Below are positions 1 through 6,028 of a stretch of DNA of 6,802 nucleotides, piece by piece; positions within the stretch are counted from its first letter, which is position 1; the number at the start of each line of letters is the position of its first letter. A program made the position numbers and the translations under genes. Below the pieces are notes generated by a model. It was not told the DNA's origin, searched no databases, and worked only from the letters and a program-made list of their open reading frames with translations. The stretch lies in assembly GCA_016207365.1 (NCBI GenBank), contig JACQPU010000276.1, positions 1-6,802 on the forward strand. Reading direction: 5' to 3'. Source of the DNA: Ignavibacteriales bacterium. Lineage in GTDB: Bacteria > Bacteroidota > Ignavibacteria > UBA10030.

Positions 1-194
1 CTCTCAGCAATCGCATCAGCCATTCCGCATCCCGGTGTCGTCAGGGTCATTTTTACACCGACCCAATCGTCAACAATGGTCACGCTGTATACGAGTCCGA
101 GATCGACGATATTAACCGGAATCTCGGGATCATAACACTCGCGGAGCGCGTCCAACACGTGCTCCTCTGTCACAATCAGTCTGTCGTCACTCAT
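1..194 (-). CDS. MIP18/DUF59 family Fe-S assembly protein (SufT/PaaD-like), 3' part cut by window edge
   Basis: Only the first 64 residues are visible, reading leftward off the window. The family works in maturation or delivery of iron-sulfur clusters in the cytoplasm (SufT, PaaD and eukaryotic MIP18 relatives). The signature stretch CYDPEIPVNIVDLGLVY at residues 20-36 is typical, and the family's conserved Cys lies at residue 56 in TTPGCGM. The ATG at 192-194 overlaps the apbE stop by 8 nt (ATGAGTGA), so translation is probably coupled; a GGAGG at 206-210 lies 11 nt upstream, slightly far. Being last in the visible part of the porin/flavin operon suggests a Fe-S protein is matured alongside it, but this is inference. 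The domain call is firm. Whether it is SufT, PaaD-like or a stand-alone MIP18 protein cannot be settled without the C-terminus. Confidence 0.88.
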   Translation of the reverse strand, partial: MSDDRLIVTEEHVLDALRECYDPEIPVNIVDLGLVYSVTIVDDWVGVKMTLTTPGCGMADAIAE

Positions 195-1245
195 ACGCCT
201 GTACGCCTCCACGCAGGAATTCCCGAACGTTCAAACCTTCCGGCCCGTTTCGTACAACGATGTACGATAATCCCGGCAAAGATTCAAGTCGCGAGAGCAT
301 TTCGAAACTGCACGCCGAGGCCGTTGACATCACATCCGCGGTCAATGACGTGCCCGCAAATATCGTTACACTCGACACAGTTGTCTCGGGGTGCCCATTC
401 CGGACGTTCATCAAATGTCCATATCGCATGCTGTCAATTGTGACAAAACGCTCATAGTCTCCCGATGTGGAAATCGCACAATCCTGCAAACGAACGCTTT
501 TGAGCATTTCGTCAGGATATTCGGGATTGGGAATCGCCACTGCCCAGCCTTCCTGTTCTTCTGGAATCCCAAAGGTTCGTGCGTCACCGGAATGATTCAC
601 CAGGGCGCTGCCAATGCCTTCGGCCTTGAGAATTGCCACTGCGCGATCGACAGCATATCCCACTCCCCATCCCCCCGAATCGATCCGCGACGCCGGGTGA
701 TCAAGACCTACGCGCTCCTCAGATTCGTCTACAAAAACATGGTTGTTCCCTACGGCGTCGAGCGCCGCGGAGATCTCAGCATCCGACGGAAGCTCGGACC
801 GGGGAGTGTTTCTGAAACCCCAGAGCCGCATCAGCGGCTCCACGGTCATGTCAAACGCCCCGCCCGTTTGCTCGCCGAGGACTTTCATTTCCCGGATAAG
901 CGTGACAACCTCGGATGATACAGGCGCGGAATCGGAGCCGGCCGAGCCGTTGATCCTCGAAATCTCACTCGTGGGCATATAAACACTGAGAAGGCGATCA
1001 AGTCTGTTGAACTCCTCTATCACTTTGTTGATCGCGCTGTCAATCTGGCGCGTCGTGTCTCCATACGCGCAGACCGTAGCAATGGATCCCATGGTGAAAA
1101 GGGAGCGCTCGCGATACGCACGCGTGTGCTTCTGCCCCGCGATAAGCCAGGATGGCATGATGTGAACAAGCATCAATCCTGCGCCGGCACGTACGGACGC
1201 ATTGAGAAATAGCCGTCTGGAACAAGCTTCAAATCGCCTTTTCAC
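187..1245 (-). CDS. apbE: ApbE-type FAD:protein FMN transferase with Tat-like signal
   Basis: ApbE uses FAD and Mg2+ to attach FMN covalently to Thr of exported FMN-binding domains, on the periplasmic side. The 352 residues match the usual length. The N-terminus has a twin-arginine motif SRRLFL at 9-14, followed by a hydrophobic stretch to about 36, suggesting Tat export. Family motifs seen in order: TMGS (51-54), TGGAFDMTVEPL (127-138), DSGGWGVGYAVD (189-200), NHSGDAR (217-223), TSGDYER (260-266), GHLMNVRNG (276-284), TADVMSTA (302-309). The conserved His277 and the metal-site Asp304/Thr308 are present. The usual GGxAKG is GGWGVG (Lys lost), and HxxDPxTG is HLMNVRNG, so the active site is divergent but probably not dead. 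The start is GTG, overlapping the stop of the membrane-protein gene as GTGA, with no clear Shine-Dalgarno, which points to translational coupling. Its likely substrate is the FMN-binding protein two genes upstream. Confidence 0.92.
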   Translation of the reverse strand: MKRRFEACSRRLFLNASVRAGAGLMLVHIMPSWLIAGQKHTRAYRERSLFTMGSIATVCAYGDTTRQIDSAINKVIEEFNRLDRLLSVYMPTSEISRINGSAGSDSAPVSSEVVTLIREMKVLGEQTGGAFDMTVEPLMRLWGFRNTPRSELPSDAEISAALDAVGNNHVFVDESEERVGLDHPASRIDSGGWGVGYAVDRAVAILKAEGIGSALVNHSGDARTFGIPEEQEGWAVAIPNPEYPDEMLKSVRLQDCAISTSGDYERFVTIDSMRYGHLMNVRNGHPETTVSSVTIFAGTSLTADVMSTASACSFEMLSRLESLPGLSYIVVRNGPEGLNVREFLRGGVQAYE

Positions 1246-1799
1246 GGCAGGTGGGCTTCCTCTTCGGCAAGTTCCTCCTCTGTTTCTTCGCCGATAATAA
1301 TCGATTCAAGCTGCTTTTGCCTCCGCCATCCTGACCAGAGGAACCCCCCAAGGATCCCGAGAAGGAACACGAGCGTACCCTGAAGAGTGACAAACGACAC
1401 CACTTTCAGCCATGCAAAATCCGGATGCACGAAACGAACAAGCCAACCAGCCGCTTCGCTGCCAAGCGCTGAGGCGAACGCGGCAACAATCACTCCGATT
1501 TTTGAAGATCGCTTCATCGGCGCAAAAACCACCAGGTGAGTCAGAAGTAGCATGACAAGAGCCATCATGGCGAGATGGCCGTGGGTCACTTCAAGCATCG
1601 ACTGATAGCTGCGCGCGGGATGGAACTCTTCCTCATTTCCGTTGTAATACAAGACAACCGATGACGGCGACAGATCCATTTTGGCAAAATACAGCATAAA
1701 GTTCGTCGCCGTAAATACAACAAGCAGGATCAGAGTAAGGCCCAGCGTGAGTCGCATGTACGGGTTGTTCTGGAATCCTCCGGTTTGCATATACCTCAT
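1242..1799 (-). CDS. Four-helix membrane protein, possible electron-transfer partner of the flavoprotein
   Basis: I do not recognise a named family. The 185-residue protein has four predicted membrane segments, at about 17-38, 76-96, 101-121 and 132-155, then a strongly acidic C-terminal tail (170-182). His residues at 73, 75 and 88 sit at the start of and within helix 2 (THGHLAMM...LTH), and His125 lies in the loop before helix 4. Such membrane His residues could bind heme b, but this is inference. The ATG at 1799 was chosen because AAGGAG (1807-1812) lies 8 nt upstream. An in-frame extension to 1961 would overlap the FMN-binding gene by 157 nt and its extra 54 residues look like shadow translation. 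It lies 5 nt after the FMN-binding gene and overlaps apbE by 4 nt. Small membrane proteins are common in ApbE/FMN-binding clusters as routes for electrons from the quinone pool or cytoplasm. Confidence 0.85.
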   Translation of the reverse strand: MRYMQTGGFQNNPYMRLTLGLTLILLVVFTATNFMLYFAKMDLSPSSVVLYYNGNEEEFHPARSYQSMLEVTHGHLAMMALVMLLLTHLVVFAPMKRSSKIGVIVAAFASALGSEAAGWLVRFVHPDFAWLKVVSFVTLQGTLVFLLGILGGFLWSGWRRQKQLESIIIGEETEEELAEEEAHLP

Positions 1800-1804
1800 A
1801 ATGG

Positions 1805-2341
1805 TCACTCCTTCGGCACGGCCGTTTGGTACAAAGCCAGGGTCAACCTCACGGCATCGGTAATCGACTGAGCGGAAAGCGTAGCTCCAACAATATTCTG
1901 AATTCCACGTTTCAACCAGAGGTCGCTTCGAAGCGTTTTGCCATCGAAGAGGTGAAGCCACCGCGCAGGCGGACGGTAATCCTCGGGTTCGTAAAAGGCA
2001 AGCACCTCAACCGCACGCACGGTACTATCGGGATTCACGACGATCATGATGGTAGCGGGCATGGTTCGCACAACGTGCGTATCGAAGAACGCGTATCCCG
2101 ACGTACCGTTCGCGTTCTTCCCAACGTAGTAGGTGACCACGCGGGATGGTACGCGTGCCTTGGCTGCGGTTTGAATCGCGGACACCTGTTCGTTCGTGAG
2201 GAAGAGCGTCCGGCGTTCGACCGAAGATCCGGAAAAATACTGCTCCAATGCCGCATTCTTGGTCAGATAAACCTGAGCACTCGTAGTCCCGGAGCTCATG
2301 ACAAACACCACACACAACCATCGCCACTTCTCACTTCTCAC
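1805..2341 (-). CDS. Exported FMN-binding domain protein (predicted ApbE substrate)
   Basis: This is a 178-residue secreted protein of the FMN-binding domain family (NqrC/RnfG/NosR type), expected to carry FMN bound covalently to Thr and to pass electrons outside the cytoplasmic membrane. Residues 1-22 look like a Sec signal (RSEKWRW, then LCVVFVMSSGTTSA) with cleavage near Ala22-Gln23. The attachment motif is VGATLSAQSITDAV at 151-164, with Thr154 as the predicted flavinylated residue. The family consensus DxxSGAT is altered: the Asp is Gln148 and the Ser is Val151. The stretch EPEDYRPPARWLHLFDGK (118-135) is also typical of this subgroup. The GTG start at 2339-2341 is the only one in frame that gives a full signal peptide, but it lies in a heptamer repeat. 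The best Shine-Dalgarno (AGGGA, 2361-2365) serves an out-of-frame ATG at 2349-2351. It follows the porin by 22 nt and precedes the membrane protein by 5 nt. Confidence 0.88.
   Translation of the reverse strand: MRSEKWRWLCVVFVMSSGTTSAQVYLTKNAALEQYFSGSSVERRTLFLTNEQVSAIQTAAKARVPSRVVTYYVGKNANGTSGYAFFDTHVVRTMPATIMIVVNPDSTVRAVEVLAFYEPEDYRPPARWLHLFDGKTLRSDLWLKRGIQNIVGATLSAQSITDAVRLTLALYQTAVPKE
1807..1812 (-). promoter_or_regulatory. Ribosome binding site AAGGAG of the membrane-protein gene
   Basis: AAGGAG lies inside the last codons and stop of the FMN-binding gene, 8 nt before the ATG at 1797-1799. It decides the start of the four-helix protein against a longer in-frame ORF reaching 1961. Confidence 0.8.
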
Positions 2342-2348
2342 TTCTCAC
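2325..2348 (-). repeat. Heptamer tandem repeat (GTGAGAA)x3 plus GTG across the start codon
   Basis: Read on the minus strand, three exact copies of GTGAGAA are followed by a further GTG, across the start of the FMN-binding gene. Each unit offers a GTG, and only the copy at 2339-2341 is in frame. Just before the tract, ATG at 2349-2351 opens a seven-codon frame that ends in TGA within the tract (2331-2333). Removal of one unit would join that ATG to the main frame. Confidence 0.9.
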
Positions 2349-2363
2349 CATCTTCGCCGTTCC

Positions 2364-3641
2364 CTAGTACAGATAATTTACAGCAGCATTCCATTGATTA
2401 ATGCCGGTCCCCGCGGCATTCTTGATATCCTGGTAATCTATCTTCAAGGCCACATTCGGATGCGGCTTGTAGGAAATGCCAACGGTCAGGATATTCCTGT
2501 CAAAAGCCTTGTTGGCCGTGAAACCCGGTGCAACCGAGGCATGTGTGTTTAGCGATTCGAACTGAACAAAGGGAGAAAAGGAATGCTGGGAACCCGGACT
2601 GAACAACGGGACGAGATCGTAGCCGGCAACGACATACCACCCGGTCATTTCGGAGCCGATGGTCTTCGCTGCAAGCGCGCTCGCGCGCCCGGCTTCATCC
2701 ACCGCCACACGAGCGATAACGGCCCTGAGGTCGAGCGATTTCCATGCGTATTCGGCATGAAGACTCCATAGAGTTGTTGCTGCTTTGATGGTGCCCAGTG
2801 AATCCGTCTGTCCCTGACCCGAGTTGCCGTAATAGAAACTTCCACCGACGATTCCCCCGGCGATGCCCGTGAACTCAAGCCTTCCGGTCAATCCGAAGTT
2901 TTCAGCGCGCGCGTTGGCTCCACTCTGCCGTCCCCCGCGCAGCCCATCCGCATCAGAGAAATTCTTTGCATGAAACCCCTCAACGATGTACGCCCGGTAG
3001 TTAACGAGAGAACCCAGATCCCCATAAGCGCCGACACCGTTTGTTCTCCACGTGCTCGGAATAATCGACCGCTCGACCTGAGGTCGAAGGGAACCAAAGA
3101 AAGTCGACGGCTCATGCTTTTCATTAATGATGCCAAGCGGCGGGAGAATCATCCCGGCGCGAATATTGAGCGACGGCGAAAGCATCAGCTCCACGTAACC
3201 GAACTCGACAGAGACTTCTCCACCTTTGCCGGTGCTTCCGTGCTCGAATTCTATCTCCGAATTAAAAAGGATCCAATCGTTGTAGCGAAACCCGACATAC
3301 ACGACGTTGCGCAGATAATCGATCTTGTCGGGTTTGTTGGCGACAATACCGTCATCACGTTTCTTCGCGTAATTTTCATAAACCACTTCGCCATACCCGG
3401 CGATCGAAACACCGGTTTTCTTCAATTGATACACTTTTGCCGCTGCGGGTCCCAATCCGCGCTGCGGCTCATAGAATGGTTCCGCCACTTCACCCAACCT
3501 CAGACGTTCAAGCTCCTCGACCAGGATATCAATCTGGCGGCGGATTTCCTTAAGCGAATCAGCTTCCTGAGCCAGCACACCAACTACAGGAAGCATCACG
3601 AGAGTCAGGACAATGCACAAGCGTACTGCCTTGGAAAACAT
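2364..3641 (-). CDS. Outer-membrane porin, 16-strand-type beta-barrel with N-terminal coiled coil
   Basis: The 425-residue protein probably forms a diffusion channel in the outer membrane. Residues 1-24 are a Sec signal with cleavage after VLA (Ala24-Gln25). A heptad-patterned segment at about 27-49 (EADSLKEIRRQIDILVEELE) suggests a trimerising coiled coil on the periplasmic side, as in phosphate-selective porin O/P-like proteins. The rest shows alternating polar/aromatic beta strands and ends in NYLY, the C-terminal aromatic that barrel assembly recognises. Residues around AGMILPPLGIINEKHEPSTF and IIPSTWRTNGVG resemble the uncharacterised porins common in Bacteroidetes/Chlorobi. Strand number and substrate cannot be read from sequence. 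ATG with GGAGGA (3649-3654) 7 nt upstream fixes the start. It is the first gene of operon A, which suggests that it supplies the redox module that follows. Confidence 0.85.
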   Translation of the reverse strand: MFSKAVRLCIVLTLVMLPVVGVLAQEADSLKEIRRQIDILVEELERLRLGEVAEPFYEPQRGLGPAAAKVYQLKKTGVSIAGYGEVVYENYAKKRDDGIVANKPDKIDYLRNVVYVGFRYNDWILFNSEIEFEHGSTGKGGEVSVEFGYVELMLSPSLNIRAGMILPPLGIINEKHEPSTFFGSLRPQVERSIIPSTWRTNGVGAYGDLGSLVNYRAYIVEGFHAKNFSDADGLRGGRQSGANARAENFGLTGRLEFTGIAGGIVGGSFYYGNSGQGQTDSLGTIKAATTLWSLHAEYAWKSLDLRAVIARVAVDEAGRASALAAKTIGSEMTGWYVVAGYDLVPLFSPGSQHSFSPFVQFESLNTHASVAPGFTANKAFDRNILTVGISYKPHPNVALKIDYQDIKNAAGTGINQWNAAVNYLY

Positions 3642-3648
3642 CGATGAG

Positions 3649-3654
3649 TCCTCC
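3649..3654 (-). promoter_or_regulatory. Strong ribosome binding site GGAGGA of the porin gene
   Basis: GGAGGA lies 7 nt before the porin ATG at 3639-3641 and is the best Shine-Dalgarno in the window, fitting an abundant outer-membrane protein. I see no clear minus-strand promoter upstream. A TTGACA at 3765-3770 (minus) has no matching -10 at 16-18 nt. Confidence 0.75.
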
Positions 3655-3684
3655 GTATTTATGTGAGGAGGCGCCGGCAGCCGC

Positions 3685-3713
3685 TTGACAACTTGTGCGT
3701 TTTACGCTATATT
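3685..3713 (+). promoter_or_regulatory. Sigma-70-like promoter on the plus strand with no convincing gene behind it
   Basis: TTGACA (3685-3690), 17 nt, then TATATT (3708-3713) is near the housekeeping consensus. It points right, away from the porin and toward the 3' end of the feo operon. The spacer contains a small dyad GCGT-TTT-ACGC (3697-3707). Initiation would fall near 3720, at the edge of a nested dyad. The only plus-strand frame behind it (TTG at 3764-3766, AGGGAG upstream) is mostly translated tandem repeat, so the product may be a non-coding or antisense RNA, or the site may be a relic. Confidence 0.5.
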
Positions 3714-3720
3714 GAGCGCA

Positions 3721-3748
3721 AACGGACGCTCCGACCGGACGCTCCGTT
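3721..3748. repeat. Nested dyad with an 11-bp direct repeat, CGGACGCTCCG x2
   Basis: CGGACGCTCCG occurs at 3723-3733 and 3736-3746. The whole is also symmetric: AACGGA (3721-3726) pairs with TCCGTT (3743-3748), and TCCG-AC-CGGA sits in the centre (3730-3739). It starts about where the plus-strand promoter would initiate and lies 80-108 nt upstream of the porin start on the other strand. It could be an operator for either direction or a 5' hairpin of the plus transcript. No T-run follows, so a terminator is unlikely. Confidence 0.6.
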
Positions 3749-3811
3749 GGAAAAGGGAGTGCATTGTCAACCTGCCAGGATGGTGATGCACTCTTTGTTT
3801 GTTATGGAGAT

Positions 3812-3846
3812 GGTCAGTGGTTACTGGTTATTGCATATTGGTTACC
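3812..3846. repeat. Degenerate heptamer tract, five units of GGTTAYT type
   Basis: Five consecutive 7-mers: GGTCAGT, GGTTACT, GGTTATT, GCATATT, GGTTACC. It lies between the operons, directly before an octamer tract. It is part of no recognisable gene. Confidence 0.65.
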
Positions 3847-3849
3847 TCA

Positions 3850-3929
3850 TTGTCTCGTTGTTTCGTTGTTGCGTTGTCTCGTTGTTGCGTTGTTGCGTTT
3901 CTTCGTTATTCCATTCTTCCGTTCTTCGC
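3850..3929. repeat. Degenerate octamer tract, ten units of TTGTTKCG type
   Basis: Ten back-to-back 8-mers: TTGTCTCG, TTGTTTCG, TTGTTGCG, TTGTCTCG, TTGTTGCG, TTGTTGCG, TTTCTTCG, TTATTCCA, TTCTTCCG, TTCTTCGC. The first six are nearly uniform and the last four drift toward TTCTTCCG. The tract begins 3 nt beyond the stop of the last feo-operon gene (seen from that gene), in its 3' untranslated region. No spacer/repeat alternation is seen, so this is not a CRISPR array. On the minus strand it reads as an unstructured purine- and A/C-rich RNA. Confidence 0.85.
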
Positions 3930-3932
3930 TTA

Positions 3933-4145
3933 TCATCTCGCATTCGACACCGGGCACGCACTGTTATGGACACAACCGGAGCAGCCGGGATCTTCCACCG
4001 GCATCGGGTTCATACAGCGCGGACATCGTTCCAGAAATGGATTGGTAATCCCGAACTTGCAACGGCTGCATCGCCGGGCCTCGGTTTGAAGGCGCGCCTC
4101 AAGCGTCAGGACGTTACGATCATGAGTTTTGGCTTCAGCTTTCAT
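3933..4145 (-). CDS. Small Cys-rich zinc-ribbon-like protein coupled to feoB
   Basis: This 70-residue soluble protein has seven Cys, in the order CSRC (26-29), CPRC (41-44), CSGC (55-58) and Cys64. The first two pairs, CX2C-X11-CX2C, look like a zinc ribbon or rubredoxin-like knuckle. The C-terminal CX2CX5C could hold a further metal or Fe-S cluster. No membrane segment is present, unlike the short FeoB-associated Cys-rich membrane proteins, and no winged helix as in enterobacterial FeoC is evident. The ATG overlaps the feoB stop as ATGA, and the gene ends in TGATAA. No good Shine-Dalgarno is seen, so translation depends on feoB. Coupling and Cys content suggest an accessory or metal-sensing role in ferrous iron uptake, analogous in position to FeoC. 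I do not recognise the family. Confidence 0.8.
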   Translation of the reverse strand: MKAEAKTHDRNVLTLEARLQTEARRCSRCKFGITNPFLERCPRCMNPMPVEDPGCSGCVHNSACPVSNAR

Positions 4146-6028
4146 ATCAGAATTTGCGATAGAATCCCACCGACCAGAAACGCTCCAACCCACGTTCCAA
4201 ACCATACGATCATGGCTTCCTTCGCGCCGCGCTCCTTGAGCATGACCATGAGCGACGCAATGCATGGGACAAACAACGTAATCGTCACAAGCGATACGAC
4301 AATCTGATCGGGCGTCAACGAAAGGTCGTATAAGCCCGCCGCCCCGAAGTCCCTCCGCACCATGCCCATGACAAACGCCGTCGCGGCTTCCCTCGGAAGT
4401 TGGAGCCAATGCGTCGTAAACGGAGAAAGAATCTCCTGCCACATTGCAAGAAGGCCCGTCACCTGCATAATACCCACACCCAAGGCACCGGCAAAAAACC
4501 ACGGTGTCGCTTCCTTCATGAAGAAATACGTCCGGAATGCAGTTTTACGCAGCACGTTGTCCATTCGCGGCATGCGCATGGCCGGGAGATCGATCAGAAG
4601 CGCGCTGGTTTTTCCGGGCAACGTCCTGTGGAGAATTGTGCCAACGATAACAAAAACAGTAAAAATAGTACCCGCGAAAATCAGCATGGCGGAAAATCCT
4701 GCACCTGCGAGCATTGCTGCAATGACGGCAAGCTGAGCCGAGCAAGGGATTGCAAACTGGAGAATGGCCGTCGTAATGCGTTTTTCCCGCTCCGATCCCA
4801 GCAGGCGCGTGGTGATGGTGGCCATGGTGACGCATCCAAAACCAAGAATGAGCGGAATCACGGCGCTTCCATTCAACCCTATTCTGTTCAGGCTGCGATC
4901 CACGAGTGTCGCAAGCCGGGGAAGATATCCACTGTCCTCCATGATGGCCAGAGACAGATAGAAAGCAATGACAAGCGGAAGAAGGAGAAAGAGTAAATAT
5001 GTCACTGTCATGGTCAGGACGCCAAATTCACCAATAAGAATTGTGCCAAGCCATGAATCGACGGAAATGGAATGCGATACAAGGCCGCGGATCCACGGTT
5101 CCCAAAGAGCATTTCCAAGGTTCGTTTCGAGATAATCAACGAGATCCTGGGCAATGACAGTACCGACAAAGAGGTACACAAGATAGAGCGCCCCCAAGAG
5201 GATAGGAACGCCAGTCCAGGGATTCACCGCCCACCGACCCAACAGGGTTGATAGCCGTCGCTGAATGCCCCGCTCCGAAAGCACGGCATTAATAATCAGA
5301 TTGACACGGTTGCGTCGCTCGACGTACATTTCTTCGCGCTCCGCGCCCGGCTGAACTCCATGCTGCGCCGCAATTTCCTCGTCACCCTCGAGAATAAGAA
5401 GCGCCTCGGCTTCCGAACCGGCCACCGACAACATGGCATGGAGTCGATGGTGCAAATCAGAATCCTGATTCCCCCGTCGTGCATCCCTGATTGCTTCTGG
5501 CATCCTTTCGAACCCTTCGCGCGTCACAGCTGTGGTCGTGAACACGGGAACGCCAAGAACGCTCGAAAGAAGCTTTATGTCGATTTCAAGCCCCCTCTGC
5601 CGTACTTCATCCATGAAATTCAGGATCACAGCCACCCTTTTCCCCATATCGACCAGCTGTTGGGTCAGGAACAAATCCCGCTCCAGATGAACGGCATCGA
5701 CGACGTTCAGAACAACGTCGGAACGCAGTACCATGTCGCGTGTGACGTTCTCTTCATCAGTGAATGAAGAAATTCCATATACACCAGGCGTGTCATATAC
5801 CTCGATGTCGTTGTATCTCCCCTTGGAGATTTCCACCGTTGTGCCGGGGTAGTTGGAAACGTCAACGTAAAGACCGGAGAGGTAATTAAACAAGAGGGAT
5901 TTGCCGACATTCGGATTTCCGACAAGCGCAACCTGCGTCCTCAGTAGGTCTTCAGCCGTCAGGGTCATGCCGGCGTGCTTATGCTTCTCAAAATGTGTGT
6001 GTGGCAGGGGCGTGTGACTATGCGACAT
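4142..6028 (-). CDS. feoB: FeoB ferrous iron transporter with His-rich N-terminal tail
   Basis: FeoB moves Fe2+ across the inner membrane under control of its cytosolic G domain. With 628 residues it is shorter than the E. coli form. G-domain motifs: GNPNVGKS (37-44), switch I around NYPGTT, DTPG (79-82), NFMD for the NxxD box (137-140). Membrane segments run from about residue 272 to the end, with the two Gate regions GFGCVTMATITTR and FAIPCSAQL, and a late PCIASL. The Gate text differs from E. coli GCNVPA but matches a common FeoB subgroup as I recall it. The start was set at ATG 6026-6028: AAGGA (6038-6042) is 9 nt upstream and it overlaps feoA by 11 nt. The next in-frame Met (residue 21) has no Shine-Dalgarno. 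The first 18 residues hold six His in three HxH pairs, an unusual possible metal-binding tail. Confidence 0.95.
   Translation of the reverse strand: MSHSHTPLPHTHFEKHKHAGMTLTAEDLLRTQVALVGNPNVGKSLLFNYLSGLYVDVSNYPGTTVEISKGRYNDIEVYDTPGVYGISSFTDEENVTRDMVLRSDVVLNVVDAVHLERDLFLTQQLVDMGKRVAVILNFMDEVRQRGLEIDIKLLSSVLGVPVFTTTAVTREGFERMPEAIRDARRGNQDSDLHHRLHAMLSVAGSEAEALLILEGDEEIAAQHGVQPGAEREEMYVERRNRVNLIINAVLSERGIQRRLSTLLGRWAVNPWTGVPILLGALYLVYLFVGTVIAQDLVDYLETNLGNALWEPWIRGLVSHSISVDSWLGTILIGEFGVLTMTVTYLLFLLLPLVIAFYLSLAIMEDSGYLPRLATLVDRSLNRIGLNGSAVIPLILGFGCVTMATITTRLLGSEREKRITTAILQFAIPCSAQLAVIAAMLAGAGFSAMLIFAGTIFTVFVIVGTILHRTLPGKTSALLIDLPAMRMPRMDNVLRKTAFRTYFFMKEATPWFFAGALGVGIMQVTGLLAMWQEILSPFTTHWLQLPREAATAFVMGMVRRDFGAAGLYDLSLTPDQIVVSLVTITLFVPCIASLMVMLKERGAKEAMIVWFGTWVGAFLVGGILSQILI

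Noticed and set aside
1800..1961. Upstream extension of the four-helix membrane protein gene
   Set aside because: It is out-of-frame reading of the FMN-binding gene. AAGGAG before ATG 1799 marks the real start.
1826..2401. Long plus-strand frame of 191 residues opposite the FMN-binding gene
   Set aside because: It is a shadow of the minus-strand gene, with composition typical of antisense frames and no Shine-Dalgarno or domain.
3765..3770. TTGACA on the minus strand as -35 box of the porin operon
   Set aside because: No -10-like hexamer is found 16-18 nt downstream; the sequence there is GC-rich dyad.
3850..3929. CRISPR-like array
   Set aside because: Units are 8 nt, directly adjacent and without spacers.
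3764..4048. Plus-strand frame of 94 residues behind the promoter at 3685, with TTG start and AGGGAG upstream
   Set aside because: Most of its hydrophobic sequence is translated heptamer/octamer repeat and its end runs antisense to the Cys-rich gene. There is no recognisable domain.
3663..4307. Plus-strand frame of 214 residues across the inter-operon gap
   Set aside because: It overlaps feoB and the Cys-rich gene antisense, contains the repeat tracts and shows no family features.
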